Source of the DNA: Streptomyces sp. NRRL S-1022
Lineage (GTDB): Bacteria; Actinomycetota; Actinomycetes; Streptomycetales; Streptomycetaceae
DNA: 64,000 nucleotides
Assembly: GCF_000720135.1 (NCBI RefSeq)
Contig: NZ_JOIU01000001.1
Span: 310,001-374,000, forward strand
Reading direction: 5' to 3'
Below are positions 43,229 through 52,923 of the stretch, piece by piece (within the stretch, counting starts at the first letter, position 1; each line of letters starts with the position of its first letter). The notes under the pieces are model-generated. The model had not been told where the DNA came from. It searched no databases and was given only the letters and a program-made list of their open reading frames with translations. Position numbers and translations under genes: made by a program.

Positions 43229-43911
43229 CCCGGCGCCCTCCGGCCAGGCGGCGGACCACCAGCCGCACCAGCCGCCAGAAGGGCGGGCAATCCGTCCTCC
43301 CGGCCGCCGCCGCAGCGGTCGTGATCACAGTGATGGTGGTCGAATGGCTCCTCGCCCACTGGTGGCTGCTGCTGATGGGAGCCGTCCTTGCGATTGTGGG
43401 CGGCTTGTGGTGGTGGCAGGAGCGGACGCAGCGCGTGGAGCAGGAACGGGCCAGGGCGCGGGCACTGCGCTATCAGCTGGGGCAGCTGGATGTGCTGTCT
43501 CACCGGCAGTTCGAGTACGCGATCCGTGATCTGATGCACCGGGACGGTTGCAGCGATGCCGTCCAGGTCGGTGGACGGGGTGATCTGGGAGCGGATGTGA
43601 AAGCGACCGATCCGCTGGGGCGGCGTTGGGTGATCCAGTGCAAGCACCGCCGCAACGGTGCCCAGGGCGCACCGGTGGGCACCCCGGAGCTGCAGGTGCT
43701 CAACGGGACAGGCCGCCCGGTCCACAAGGGTGATGTCGTGTTGATGGTGACCAATGGCAGGATCACCGAGCCCGGCCGCGTTTTCGCCCGTCAGCAGCGG
43801 CTGCACCTCGTCGACCGCCAGCTGCTGGCGTCATGGGCCGCAGGTTCGAGGCCGCTGTGGGAGCTGCTGCCTGCTCTCCCGGCGCCTCGCAGGCCGTCAC
43901 ATCTCTCCTGA
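43225..43911 (+). CDS. Membrane-anchored Mrr-type restriction endonuclease-like protein
   Basis: A 228-residue protein: Arg-rich start, two membrane helices (~23-44 and ~45-64), a short coiled segment, and a PD-(D/E)xK nuclease domain of the Mrr_cat type. Landmarks are LSHRQFEYAIRDLMHRDGCS, the catalytic D124 in GDLGADVKATD and the Q138-C-K140 motif in WVIQCKHRR, then VVLMVTNGRITEPGRVFARQ. Such enzymes cut modified or foreign DNA. Anchoring the nuclease to the membrane suggests action on incoming DNA (inference). It sits between an SMC remnant and the Wadjet operon. Confidence 0.9.
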   Translation: MTRRPPARRRTTSRTSRQKGGQSVLPAAAAAVVITVMVVEWLLAHWWLLLMGAVLAIVGGLWWWQERTQRVEQERARARALRYQLGQLDVLSHRQFEYAIRDLMHRDGCSDAVQVGGRGDLGADVKATDPLGRRWVIQCKHRRNGAQGAPVGTPELQVLNGTGRPVHKGDVVLMVTNGRITEPGRVFARQQRLHLVDRQLLASWAAGSRPLWELLPALPAPRRPSHLS

Positions 43912-44125
43912 GCCCGGCCTCCACCAGGCACTCGGCACCCCGGAGCGGGCACGAGCCATAGTACTCCTGCCCCAGGGTGCTGCCGCAGTGCGGATCAGGC
44001 CGTCACTGGCATGGGCACGCAGCGAGCGGATCCGCAGCTGCGCGGCAACCCGCGCAGCTGGCCAGCGGTCCTTTCGTGATTGCGATCTCCTCACGCAGGT
44101 CGAGGACTGTCGGCTCCGAGTGCGG

Positions 44126-44440
44126 TCAGTGAAGCGTGTCGATGGCCTGGGTGATCAGAGCTCGGGCCTCGGCTCCGTAGACGGCCGCGCTGCGCAGCTG
44201 TTCGAACGCCGTAAGGTAGAGGGCGATTTCGTCCGGCTGTGTGATCCGTACGCGTGCGGAGACGAGTTCGACGCTGACGAGACGGTCGTCGTAGACGTGG
44301 AACGTCTCGCGAGGCCACTGGTGACGGGAGGGGGATGCCGTGGGGATGATCCCGACGGAGACCTGGGGGAGGGCACCTGCGGTCAGGAGGTAGCCGAGCC
44401 CGGGCGGCCCGACACCGGGCGGAGCGGTCGAACATAACAA
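44126..44440 (-). pseudogene. DUF5753 regulator C-terminal fragment
   Basis: The reading GYLLTAGALPQVSVGIIPTA, FHVYDDRLVSVELVSARVRI and TQPDEIALYLTAFEQLRSAA is the end of the DUF5753 effector domain found in Streptomyces XRE regulators. The helix-turn-helix and half of the domain are missing on the 5' side near 44420. Confidence 0.75.
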
Positions 44441-45014
44441 TCGCCGATCGGACTTCCCCCGGCGCGGTGCCTGCTGCGCTCCTCATCCGAGGTGGTGTTA
44501 ACCGGCCTGAATGATCTTCTGCAGGCAATCGTGGCCATAAAGATCAGCTAGTGGAATTCGAACGAGTAGGCGAATTCCTTGTCAGGGTATGGATGTTCAT
44601 TATTCCGCGGGGAGGGGGTGGCCGGTCTCTCGTGAGGATATGACTTGATTTCGGCTACTGCCGACAGGCCGAATCGGCCCCGCCTTGTGATGGTGTGACT
44701 CCTTGCCGTCGCAGATCTCGAGCACGTCAGATTCCGCGTTTTCGCAGTTCAGGCAAGTCTTGCTGGACCTCTTCCCCTGGGTGGTACAGGGCACGAACCG
44801 GTCCGTGCACCGTTCTTGAATCCAGTGCACTGGCTGAGGCGAATAGCGCAGGTTCAAGTCATTGACGAGTGCCGGATCCCCTTGATTTCCGGTTCTTCCC
44901 GGCGGCGTTGTCAGTGGCGGCATCTAGCTTTCATGAAGGGCTCGGAAGCAGAGAGCGGCACCATTTTGCCGGTCCCCTTCACCGAGCGTCACGGTGCCGT
45001 CGTGTGCAGGGGAG
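44441..45014. other. A+T-richer leader region of the Wadjet operon
   Basis: The ~570 bp before jetA are clearly lower in G+C than the surroundings (for example around 44530-44620 and 44640-44780). One minus-strand frame (44600-44923) is open but has no family or ribosome site, so I do not call it a gene. The operon promoter must lie here; no operator stands out. Confidence 0.5.
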
Positions 45015-46580
45015 ATGGTGTTGCGTTCGCGTAGGTGGTGGCAGGAGGTCGTACCGGAGGACTGGTACGTGTTCGGGACGCCCGAGGGCCTCGTCAAGGA
45101 GCGCTACCTTGCGCTGCTGGCCGCTTTGGAGGAGCTGTCCACGCGGGGGCCGATGGCGACACTGTCGGACATCTCCGCACAACTGAGGGCGGTTGGCTAC
45201 CACGACCCGCTGCCGGAATCTGAACTGCGTTCTTTGCTGGACCAGTTGCTGTCTTGGCATTTCGCCGAGCCGTTTCACGACTACGCGGCTCCGCTGCGCA
45301 GCCTGCAAGGCCTGTCGGCGCGCGAGGAGGCGTGGGCGCTGACCCAACGGGGACGCGGGGTGGTGGCCGCCGTGCGTACCGCGGTCGTCGACGTCGTACG
45401 CGCCCTTCAGCTGCCCAGCCGCCTTCTGGACGGAGTTCAGGACACGCTGCGCGAGATCCTCGACCACCTGAAGGAGGATCACGGCCGGCTGCCGGGTGAC
45501 CTGGAGAACGTTCGCACCCGCATCGACGAACTGCAGCGGGTGACGGCCGACTTCTACGCGGCACTGGCGAAGATGGTGCAGTCCGACGTCACGGACAACG
45601 ACGTGTTCGGCGAGAACCGCGACCGCGTCGTCGAAGCCCTGCGCCAGTTCCCCCGTGAATACGGACGCGGCCTCCCACGCGTCGAGAGGGCCCTCGCCGA
45701 GCTACGCACGGCTGGGTTGGCCCGCACAGTGGAAGCCGCTGTCGAGCACGCAGGTCTCCTGGACGCCGCGGACCAGCAGCACTGGGTCGACGAACGCATC
45801 CGCCGCCTGAACGATCTGGAGGCCTGGTTCGAACCGGACGGCACGGTGCACCGGCTGATCGACTCGGCCAGTGGCGCCGTGCACACTCTGCTGGTCGCCA
45901 TCGACCGCCGCTACATGGCCCGTCGGCGTGGCAGCGACCTGGGCGTCGATTTCAGAGCCCTCGCCTACAGCCTGTACCGCCAGCCGGACGACACTGAGGC
46001 TCGCCGCGTGTACGCGGCCGCCTTTGGGGACTGGCCCGCCTGGCACGCCGTCATCGGCGCCGCCGAGGAGGACGTCGCCCACGGCACGCCCGCCCAGTCC
46101 GGCGCCGGCCGTCACCAGGTCGAGGTGACCTTGCGGGAACACGAGCGGCACGGGCGCACCACGGGGCGCCCCCGCAAAGTGCCCGACACCACCGCCGACC
46201 GGGCCGCGGCCCACGCCCAGGCACAGGCAGCCGCACAGCGTCGCCGCCGTCTCGCCGCGCTGCTGGCCACCGACGGCGAGGTCGGCCTCGAATACCTTGG
46301 CCAACTGCCGTTTGAGGCGGCGCTGATTCTGCTCAACGCCGTCGAGGTCGCGCTCACCCAGTACCACCCGCAGGACGGAGTGGGGCGGGCCACCGTCGAC
46401 GAGGCCGGCCTGGACGTCACGGTCAGGCCTGGCTGGCCCGACACCACTGTCACCGTCGAACTGGCCGAAGGACGCCTGTCCGGGCCTGACCTTCGGCTGT
46501 CGGTCACCCCCCAGGACAACACATCCTCTCCCCGCCGCCCAGCCGAGCACGCGGCAGGGCCCAACTGGAGCGTGGCATGA
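45015..46580 (+). CDS. jetA: Wadjet subunit JetA (DUF2397 / TIGR02677)
   Basis: A 521-residue protein matching the DUF2397 family, the kleisin-like subunit of this Wadjet form. It opens with WYVFGTPEGLVKERYLALLA and a winged-helix-like N-terminal region, followed by long helices and a ~46-residue Ala/Arg/Gln helix (ERHGRTTGRPRKVPDTTADR onward). The C-terminal part carries LLNAVEVALTQYHPQDGVGR. It would bridge the JetC ATPase heads. Starts at 44994 (GTG), 45015 (ATG) and 45018/45021 are all possible; AGGGGAG at 45006-45012 supports a start near 45015-45021. The stop overlaps jetB by 4 bp. Confidence 0.9.
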   Translation: MVLRSRRWWQEVVPEDWYVFGTPEGLVKERYLALLAALEELSTRGPMATLSDISAQLRAVGYHDPLPESELRSLLDQLLSWHFAEPFHDYAAPLRSLQGLSAREEAWALTQRGRGVVAAVRTAVVDVVRALQLPSRLLDGVQDTLREILDHLKEDHGRLPGDLENVRTRIDELQRVTADFYAALAKMVQSDVTDNDVFGENRDRVVEALRQFPREYGRGLPRVERALAELRTAGLARTVEAAVEHAGLLDAADQQHWVDERIRRLNDLEAWFEPDGTVHRLIDSASGAVHTLLVAIDRRYMARRRGSDLGVDFRALAYSLYRQPDDTEARRVYAAAFGDWPAWHAVIGAAEEDVAHGTPAQSGAGRHQVEVTLREHERHGRTTGRPRKVPDTTADRAAAHAQAQAAAQRRRRLAALLATDGEVGLEYLGQLPFEAALILLNAVEVALTQYHPQDGVGRATVDEAGLDVTVRPGWPDTTVTVELAEGRLSGPDLRLSVTPQDNTSSPRRPAEHAAGPNWSVA

Positions 46581-47929
46581 ACGACACCCTGCTGCTGGAT
46601 GCCGACCTGCGCGCGAGCGCCCGCCTGCTCAGTGCGACCGGCCGCCTCACCGTCGAAGACGATCCCGAGCACTACCGGGTGGCCCTGCAGGGCCACCCGG
46701 CCCTGGCGGAGTTCTTCCGCACCGAACTGAACTGGACCCTGGAGGTCCACAAGGTCGCCGGTCTGATCCGCCTGCACAAACGCCGCCACGATGTGCCGGC
46801 CGACCGGGGCCCGAGGCTGGTGCGGGAGAAACAGCCGCTGGCCGGTGCCCTGGTCATGATCCTCATCTGCCTGGCCTGCGAACAGCTGTGGCGCCGCCCG
46901 CGCATGAGCGTGCGCGAACTCATGCAGGCCATCGCCCAGGTCTGTGCGGCCGACACCACCGGCGGGCGCCTGCCCCGATTCCCGGTCGTCACCACCGAGG
47001 ACGTCAGCAAGAAAGAGGCGCGCCACAACCGCCAGAGCCTGGCCGACGCTCTGAAGATCCTCGTCGCGGAAGGCACCATCACCGTCGACGCCGACCTCGA
47101 CCGCGCCCTGGCCGACGAGGACGGCGACCTCATCGTCACGGCCTCCCGAGACCGCCTCGCCACCAAATTCTCCTCCCTGTCACCCACCCTCCTGCAACTC
47201 GACGTAGTGCCGCCGGACCAGCACGCCGCTGCCCTGTCCGCCGAATCCCTCCTGGACCACACCGCCCACACTGCAGGTGATGCCCCCACACTGGAGCAAC
47301 GGCGCCTGAACGCCATCCGCCGCCTGGTCGACGACCCCGCCACCGACCCTCTCGACGACGACACCGACACCACCCCCTACCTGCACACGCTGACCGGACG
47401 CGAACGCGCCCTCAACGCCGTCGCCGCCCTCGGACTCACCGCAACCGTGCGCCGCGACTGGTGGCAGATCACCGACCCCAGCGGCCAGTCCAGCAGCATC
47501 GACTTTCCCAACGGCCGCCGCACCGAACGCCAGGCAGCCCTCGCCCTGTTGGCCACCCTCCCCGGCCGCGAGGACCCCACCGCACCGCTGACCCTCACCG
47601 ACATTGCGGAACTCTTCACCCAGCTACGCGCCAACCAGCCCCGCTGGGCGGCCACCTACGACCGCATACCCGCACTGGCCCGCGCCGCGGCCGCCGAACT
47701 GACCAGCGTCGGCCTGCTCGTCCCCGACCCCGCCCACCCCGATACCTGGCTGCCGACACCCGGCGTCCACCTGTGGCGCATCCGCGTCCGCCAGCCCGCC
47801 CCGCCACCCTCACCGGCCGCCACCCCGGACTTGGACCCGGCGCTACCCCTGTTCCCGCCGCCCGAGACGGCCCAGGCCGCCCCCACCCCCGATGCCGCGC
47901 CCCAGGCTCGCCGAGGAGACGACGGATGA
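46577..47929 (+). CDS. jetB: Wadjet subunit JetB (DUF2398 / TIGR02678)
   Basis: A 450-residue DUF2398 protein, the accessory (KITE-like) subunit that binds the kleisin. Landmarks: ARLLSATGRLTVEDDPEHYR-like start (residues ~12-35), WTLEVHKVAGLIRLHKRR, PLAGALVMILICLACEQLWR, RQSLADALKILVAEGTITVD and DWWQITDPSGQSSSIDFPNG. A Pro-rich C-terminal tail of ~50 residues follows. Its ATG overlaps the jetA stop and its TGA overlaps the jetC start, giving tight stoichiometric coupling. Confidence 0.9.
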   Translation: MNDTLLLDADLRASARLLSATGRLTVEDDPEHYRVALQGHPALAEFFRTELNWTLEVHKVAGLIRLHKRRHDVPADRGPRLVREKQPLAGALVMILICLACEQLWRRPRMSVRELMQAIAQVCAADTTGGRLPRFPVVTTEDVSKKEARHNRQSLADALKILVAEGTITVDADLDRALADEDGDLIVTASRDRLATKFSSLSPTLLQLDVVPPDQHAAALSAESLLDHTAHTAGDAPTLEQRRLNAIRRLVDDPATDPLDDDTDTTPYLHTLTGRERALNAVAALGLTATVRRDWWQITDPSGQSSSIDFPNGRRTERQAALALLATLPGREDPTAPLTLTDIAELFTQLRANQPRWAATYDRIPALARAAAAELTSVGLLVPDPAHPDTWLPTPGVHLWRIRVRQPAPPPSPAATPDLDPALPLFPPPETAQAAPTPDAAPQARRGDDG

Positions 47930-50900
47930 AACCCACCGAGCACCCCACCTCACACCTGAGCCTGACAGCCGACGAGCCGGCCGTCGGCACCCCCACCGCC
48001 GAGGGCCGCTGGCAGCCCACGCGCGCCGGCATCGTCAACTCCTGGGCCTGGGCCAGCGAGCAGCTGTACTTCTCCGGCGGCTGGCTCGCCCTGGTCGGCC
48101 CCAACGGCTCCGGAAAGTCCCTGACCGCCTCCATGCTGATCACCGTCCTGCTGGACGCCGACACCTCCCAGACCGCCCTGTCGGTGTCCGGCAAAGCCGC
48201 AGGCACCCTCACCAGCCGCCACACCGACTTCAACGACCGCGAAGACCGCACCGGCATCTGGTGGCTCGAGTACGGGCTGCACGACCCGGCCGACGGCAGC
48301 ACCCGGTACATGACCACTGGCCTGTGGCTGCGGGCCACCGCGGGTCACCTGCACCGCGCCTTCTTCCTCTCTCCCGGCCGAGTGGGCAGCGACCTGACCG
48401 TGGAACAGGAACGCGAGCCCGTCGCGCTGGACGCGCTCGCCGGGCAGCTGGCCGCCTGCCAGGGCGAGATGTTCACCGACTCCAAAGCCCTGCGCGGCTC
48501 TCTGAAACAACTCAGCCCTCAAGACGAGCGCTCCTACCGCCACACCGTGCGCACCCGTCTGTTCGCCTCGCTCAACGAGGTCCAGTTCGAGGCACTGCTC
48601 GCCGTCCTGCGCTCCCTGCGCAGCGTGCGCACAGCCGAAGCCATTTCCCCCACCCGGATGCGGCAGGTCCTCACCGACGCCCTGCCCGCCCTCGACACCG
48701 ACAACCTCACCCAGGTCGCCGAGGCGATGGAACGCATCTCCGAACTCGAAAACAAACTGGAGCGCACCCGCCAGGAAGCCAAACTCCTGGACGGCACCGA
48801 CCGCAGCTACCGCCGCTACCTGCGCACCGTGGCCCAGGTGGAAGCCGCCGCCCTGACCGCAGCCAACACCGAGTTCGACGACCATGCCCGCAGCCTCAAG
48901 AAGGCCACCGACCAGCTGACCACTGCCCGGCAGGCATCCCAGGACGCGGCTCAGGAGCATGCCCGCGCGCAGAGCGACATCTCCCGCACCCGTGGGCAGC
49001 TGTCCGCGGACGATGTACTGCTGAGCGAACACGCCGGGGCCGAACTGCCCCACCACGAGGAACGTGCCCGCGACCTCGCCGCCCAGGCCCAAGCCGCCGC
49101 CAAACGCGCGGAAACGGCCGGCACCGACGCCGGCGAGGCCGACCGCAAGGCCGTCGACAGCCGAAGCGACGCCCGGGCCGCCCAAGTCCAACTCACCCGG
49201 GTCGCCGGGGACCTGCGTACCACTGCCACCGCTCTGGGAGCGCAGGCCGCTTGCGAACAGCTCATGGCGACATCCGAAGCCCTCGCGCAAGCCCGCAGCG
49301 CTGCCGACACCGCGCTCGACGCAGCGTGGTTGTGCAGCCACCCGCTGGCCTGGGCGGAAGACCACCAGCGCCAGATCCAGGCCGTCGACCGGGCCCTGCG
49401 CACCTACCAGCACATGCAGGACAACCAGCGCACCGCCACAGACGAACAGCGTGCCGCTGAAGATGCAGAACACGCACACCGTGAGGCGGCCGGCCAGGCC
49501 ACCAGCGACCGCCGGCACGCGGAGGAGGAGCTCTCCGTCCGCCTCGACGCCTGGCAGGAGGCGGCGCCGCTGCTCGGACCGCTGCCGTCGTACCTGACCG
49601 AACCGGCGGAGGCCGAGGAACGCACCGATACTCGCCGGCTCACCGCCTGGCTTGCGTCCGCCTCTGCTGCGGCCCGCACCCGCATCGACCTGTCCGGGCA
49701 CCAGCAGCAAGCGGCCGCCGACGCCGCTCTCGCCCACGCCGCAGCCCGCACCGCAGGCCAGGCCCGCACCGACCACGCCGCAGCCAAAGAGACCGCAGAC
49801 GAGGCCGGCGCCGCGCACGAAGCCGCCGTGCAGCAGGCACGCGCCGAGGCGGAAGCCGACGAGGCCCGCCGTACCCAGGCCCGCCGAGCCCACCAGCAGA
49901 CCCGCAGCGACGCCCAGGCAGCGCTTGACGCCGCCGAACAGGCCCACACCGAGGCCGATGCGGCAGCCCTTCAGGCGGTTCGCGACTGGCTGGGCCGGGT
50001 GCGCGGATGGCGAGACGACCTCACCTATCTGTCCGCCAGCGACCTTCCCCTGCCCCAGGTGACCGCACCGGCAGCCGACCTGAACCTGCTGCGGGCCGCC
50101 GACCTCACCCTGGCGGCGGTGCGTGCACACGCCCAGGCCACACCGCGCCTCCAACGCCAGGCCGAGCAAGCGGCCCGGCAGGTCCAGGCCGCGACCGAAA
50201 CCGTCACCGCCCTCACCGAAGACCTGCACGAGGCGCAGCAGGCCGCACCCATCCCGGCGCCTCCGGCCTGGCGCACCCGCACCGAGGGGGACGGCGTCCC
50301 GCTGTGGGCACTCGTCGACTTCGCCCCCGGCCTGAGCGCCGCCGACGCCGACCGCATCGAAGGCGCCCTCCTCGTTTCAGGCCTCCTGGACGCCCTGGTC
50401 ACCCCGGACGGCCGGGTGTGCGACGGCGATCTCACCTTCACCCCCACCACCCCAGCCCAGGGACACACCCTGGCCAACTTGTTGGTCGTCGAGGACACCC
50501 CAGCCATCGACACCACCCGAGTACGCCAGACCCTTGCCGCCATCCCGCTGGACGCCCCCGGCAGTGACCCGGCAATCGGCCGGCTGGCCAACGGCGTCCT
50601 CACCGCCACCGCTCCAGCCGGATACCGGGCCGCCTTCATCGGCCGCACCACCCGGGAGAGGACACGCCAACAGCGTGTCAGGCGCCTCGAAGCCGACCTG
50701 GCCGCCGCCCACCGCACCCTCCAAGAAGCCGAAGAACACCTGGCGCGCCGCCACCAGGACATCGCCGAAGCCGCCGCGGAACGCGACAGCCTCCCGCCTG
50801 CCGACCGTGTCAACGTCGCCCGCGGCCAGGCCGCCGACCGGCGCGCGGCCGCCGAAGCCGCCAAACACAGCACCGCCGCGGCGCTGACCGAAGCCGACCG

Positions 50901-52923
50901 GGCTCTGGAACGCATCCTGGCCGAACTCGAGGCAGCCCAGGCCGCCCGCACCGCCGCCGTCGCCACCGCTGCCCTCACCCACGAACACGCCCGGCACAGT
51001 GAGGACCGCGCCGCCGAAGCCGCCCAAGCCGCCGCAGATGCAGCGGCCGACCAGGCGGCCACCGCCCAGGCCAGCGCAGACGCACGGGCCCGAGCCGCAG
51101 CAGACCAGCAGGCCGCCGACACCGAACACGACAACTTCCCGCACCAGGCGATCGAAGCCGTCGAGGCAGCGCACACGGCGGAGAACGCAGCCGAGCAGGA
51201 CTTGAACCGAGCACGCGCCGAAGCCGTCAAGGCCGCAGCCCGCCACGCGGACGCCTCCAAGGCCGTCAGCGAGGCCCTGCGCGTACTCAACCGCGCAGCA
51301 GCCCTTCCCGCAGGCGACATGCTGCGCACCGAAGCAGACCATCTCGACGCCCGACGGGAAACGGTCGCTCAATTCGTGGGCCATATCCATGCCTGGGCTC
51401 CAGCCGCCCAGCGGGTCGCCGAACTGCTCGCACGGGCCGACGACGACCACCAGGAAGCCGCCGAGCGCCGCACACGCCACGCCCAGGCCGAACAGGAAGC
51501 CGCCCAGTCCCAGAGACGCGCCGAGGAGGAAGCCTCAACGGTTGCCGAAATGCGTGCTCTGCACGGCGCCCAGTACCAAGAGCTCCTGGCCCACCGGGAA
51601 GCCACCGCCGAGAGGCTACGGCAGGCCGAAGAGCGTGCCGAGCAATGCCGCACCCGGCAGCATGAAGCCGACGGGCAAGCCATCGCCGCCGAGGCCACAC
51701 TGACGATGGTCGCCCCGCAGCGGGAAGCCGCCGAGAAGAACCGCGACGCCTGCACGGCCCGCCTCGCACGCCTGGCCGAGGAGCGTCTCGCCGTCGTCCC
51801 CGACGACCTGCCCACCACCGGCCCCGGCCTCCCCGCCAACCTCACCGCGGGCCTGGCCTGGGCCAGGCGCCTGCTGGCCGACGCTCCCGGCGGCACCGAC
51901 CGCCGCGCCGTCCTGGAACGGCAGCGCGACCGCGACCTGGCCCTGCTGGAAACCGCCGCCCGCAAGGCCAGCGCCGACCTGGCCGGCTTCGACCGGCAGG
52001 TGACACTGGTGGGCATCGAAGACACCCCCTGGCGGCGTGCCGTCGTCGCCGACCCCGCCGCGGTGCGAGGCCAAGACGTCCCCACCACTGTCCAAGACCT
52101 CAAAGCCACCGCCGCCCAACTCGAGGACGACCTGCGCGCCGACATCAAGCAGGTCCTCAAGACAAGCCTGTTCACCCGCCTGCAGCGCGACATCCAGCTG
52201 CGCCGGCAAGCAGCCGCCGAACTGGTCGCCCAAATCCACGACACCCTCAAAGACGTCCGCACGGGCGTGGCCCACGTCGGCGTCCAGGTCGAATGGGACG
52301 TCCGCGACACCCCTGAGGCCCAGCGCATGGTGGACCTCATCGGCATGCCGCCCTCCGACGACACCTTCGAGCAGATGTACGACGCGCTGCGCCAGCGCAT
52401 GAACGAAAAGGCCGGCGAGCCCTGGGCCGAACGCGTCGCCCACACCTTCGACTACCGCAGCTGGTACGACTGGACCATCTCCGTCACCCACGCCTCCTTC
52501 GAGGCCGCCGGCAAGGAGAAGTTCCGCGAAATCACCGCCCGCTCCAACCCGCTGGAAGCCCTCTCTACTGGTGAGAGGCGCCTGGCCACCATGCTGCCCC
52601 TGCTCGCGGCCGCCTGGTCGATGTACTCCGCCCCGGGCTACGCGGGCCCCCGCCTGCTGTCCATCGACGAGATCGACGCAGCCTTCGACGAACGCAACCT
52701 GCGCCAGGTCCTGGCCCTGCTGCGCTCCTGGGACTTCGACGTCCTGGCCACCGCCCCGTTCATGACACCCATGATCAAACGGGAGACCCGGCGCGCCATG
52801 GTCCACGAGGTCGTCACCGCCGGCCGGCGCCGCATCACCGTCCCCTGGCTATGGCACGGCCATGGCGAGCCCCAGCCCCTCACTCTCGACATGACGGCTG
52901 CGCAGCCCCAGGACACTCCATGA
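47926..52923 (+). CDS. jetC: Wadjet SMC ATPase subunit JetC (TIGR02680)
   Basis: A 1665-residue SMC/MukB-like ATPase. Walker A GPNGSGKS is at residues 58-65. Two very long Ala/Arg/Glu/Gln coiled-coil arms (~290-770 and ~910-1430) flank a hinge-like globular part (~775-905: PLWALVDFAPGLSAADADRI, LLDALVTPDGRVCDGDLTF). The C-terminal head has the signature LSTGER at 1546 and Walker B RLLSIDEIDAAFDE from 1576. It would dimerise through the hinge and extrude DNA loops with ATP, finding small circular DNA for cleavage. The start at 47926 overlaps the jetB stop (ATGA); a longer open frame upstream is out of phase with jetB coding and was rejected. Confidence 0.95.
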   Translation: MKPTEHPTSHLSLTADEPAVGTPTAEGRWQPTRAGIVNSWAWASEQLYFSGGWLALVGPNGSGKSLTASMLITVLLDADTSQTALSVSGKAAGTLTSRHTDFNDREDRTGIWWLEYGLHDPADGSTRYMTTGLWLRATAGHLHRAFFLSPGRVGSDLTVEQEREPVALDALAGQLAACQGEMFTDSKALRGSLKQLSPQDERSYRHTVRTRLFASLNEVQFEALLAVLRSLRSVRTAEAISPTRMRQVLTDALPALDTDNLTQVAEAMERISELENKLERTRQEAKLLDGTDRSYRRYLRTVAQVEAAALTAANTEFDDHARSLKKATDQLTTARQASQDAAQEHARAQSDISRTRGQLSADDVLLSEHAGAELPHHEERARDLAAQAQAAAKRAETAGTDAGEADRKAVDSRSDARAAQVQLTRVAGDLRTTATALGAQAACEQLMATSEALAQARSAADTALDAAWLCSHPLAWAEDHQRQIQAVDRALRTYQHMQDNQRTATDEQRAAEDAEHAHREAAGQATSDRRHAEEELSVRLDAWQEAAPLLGPLPSYLTEPAEAEERTDTRRLTAWLASASAAARTRIDLSGHQQQAAADAALAHAAARTAGQARTDHAAAKETADEAGAAHEAAVQQARAEAEADEARRTQARRAHQQTRSDAQAALDAAEQAHTEADAAALQAVRDWLGRVRGWRDDLTYLSASDLPLPQVTAPAADLNLLRAADLTLAAVRAHAQATPRLQRQAEQAARQVQAATETVTALTEDLHEAQQAAPIPAPPAWRTRTEGDGVPLWALVDFAPGLSAADADRIEGALLVSGLLDALVTPDGRVCDGDLTFTPTTPAQGHTLANLLVVEDTPAIDTTRVRQTLAAIPLDAPGSDPAIGRLANGVLTATAPAGYRAAFIGRTTRERTRQQRVRRLEADLAAAHRTLQEAEEHLARRHQDIAEAAAERDSLPPADRVNVARGQAADRRAAAEAAKHSTAAALTEADRALERILAELEAAQAARTAAVATAALTHEHARHSEDRAAEAAQAAADAAADQAATAQASADARARAAADQQAADTEHDNFPHQAIEAVEAAHTAENAAEQDLNRARAEAVKAAARHADASKAVSEALRVLNRAAALPAGDMLRTEADHLDARRETVAQFVGHIHAWAPAAQRVAELLARADDDHQEAAERRTRHAQAEQEAAQSQRRAEEEASTVAEMRALHGAQYQELLAHREATAERLRQAEERAEQCRTRQHEADGQAIAAEATLTMVAPQREAAEKNRDACTARLARLAEERLAVVPDDLPTTGPGLPANLTAGLAWARRLLADAPGGTDRRAVLERQRDRDLALLETAARKASADLAGFDRQVTLVGIEDTPWRRAVVADPAAVRGQDVPTTVQDLKATAAQLEDDLRADIKQVLKTSLFTRLQRDIQLRRQAAAELVAQIHDTLKDVRTGVAHVGVQVEWDVRDTPEAQRMVDLIGMPPSDDTFEQMYDALRQRMNEKAGEPWAERVAHTFDYRSWYDWTISVTHASFEAAGKEKFREITARSNPLEALSTGERRLATMLPLLAAAWSMYSAPGYAGPRLLSIDEIDAAFDERNLRQVLALLRSWDFDVLATAPFMTPMIKRETRRAMVHEVVTAGRRRITVPWLWHGHGEPQPLTLDMTAAQPQDTP

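Noticed and set aside
44600..44923. 107-codon minus-strand frame with a CxxC before jetA
   Set aside because: No ribosome site, family or codon bias; it lies in the A+T-richer leader and could arise by chance.
47461..47925. Longer jetC reading starting at 47461
   Set aside because: It runs out of frame through jetB, which is clearly coding; the ATG at 47926 has the same ATGA overlap as the other operon joints.
47950..50229. 759-codon minus-strand frame across jetC
   Set aside because: Gly/Val/Leu-rich antisense shadow of the coiled-coil gene, without start signals or domains.
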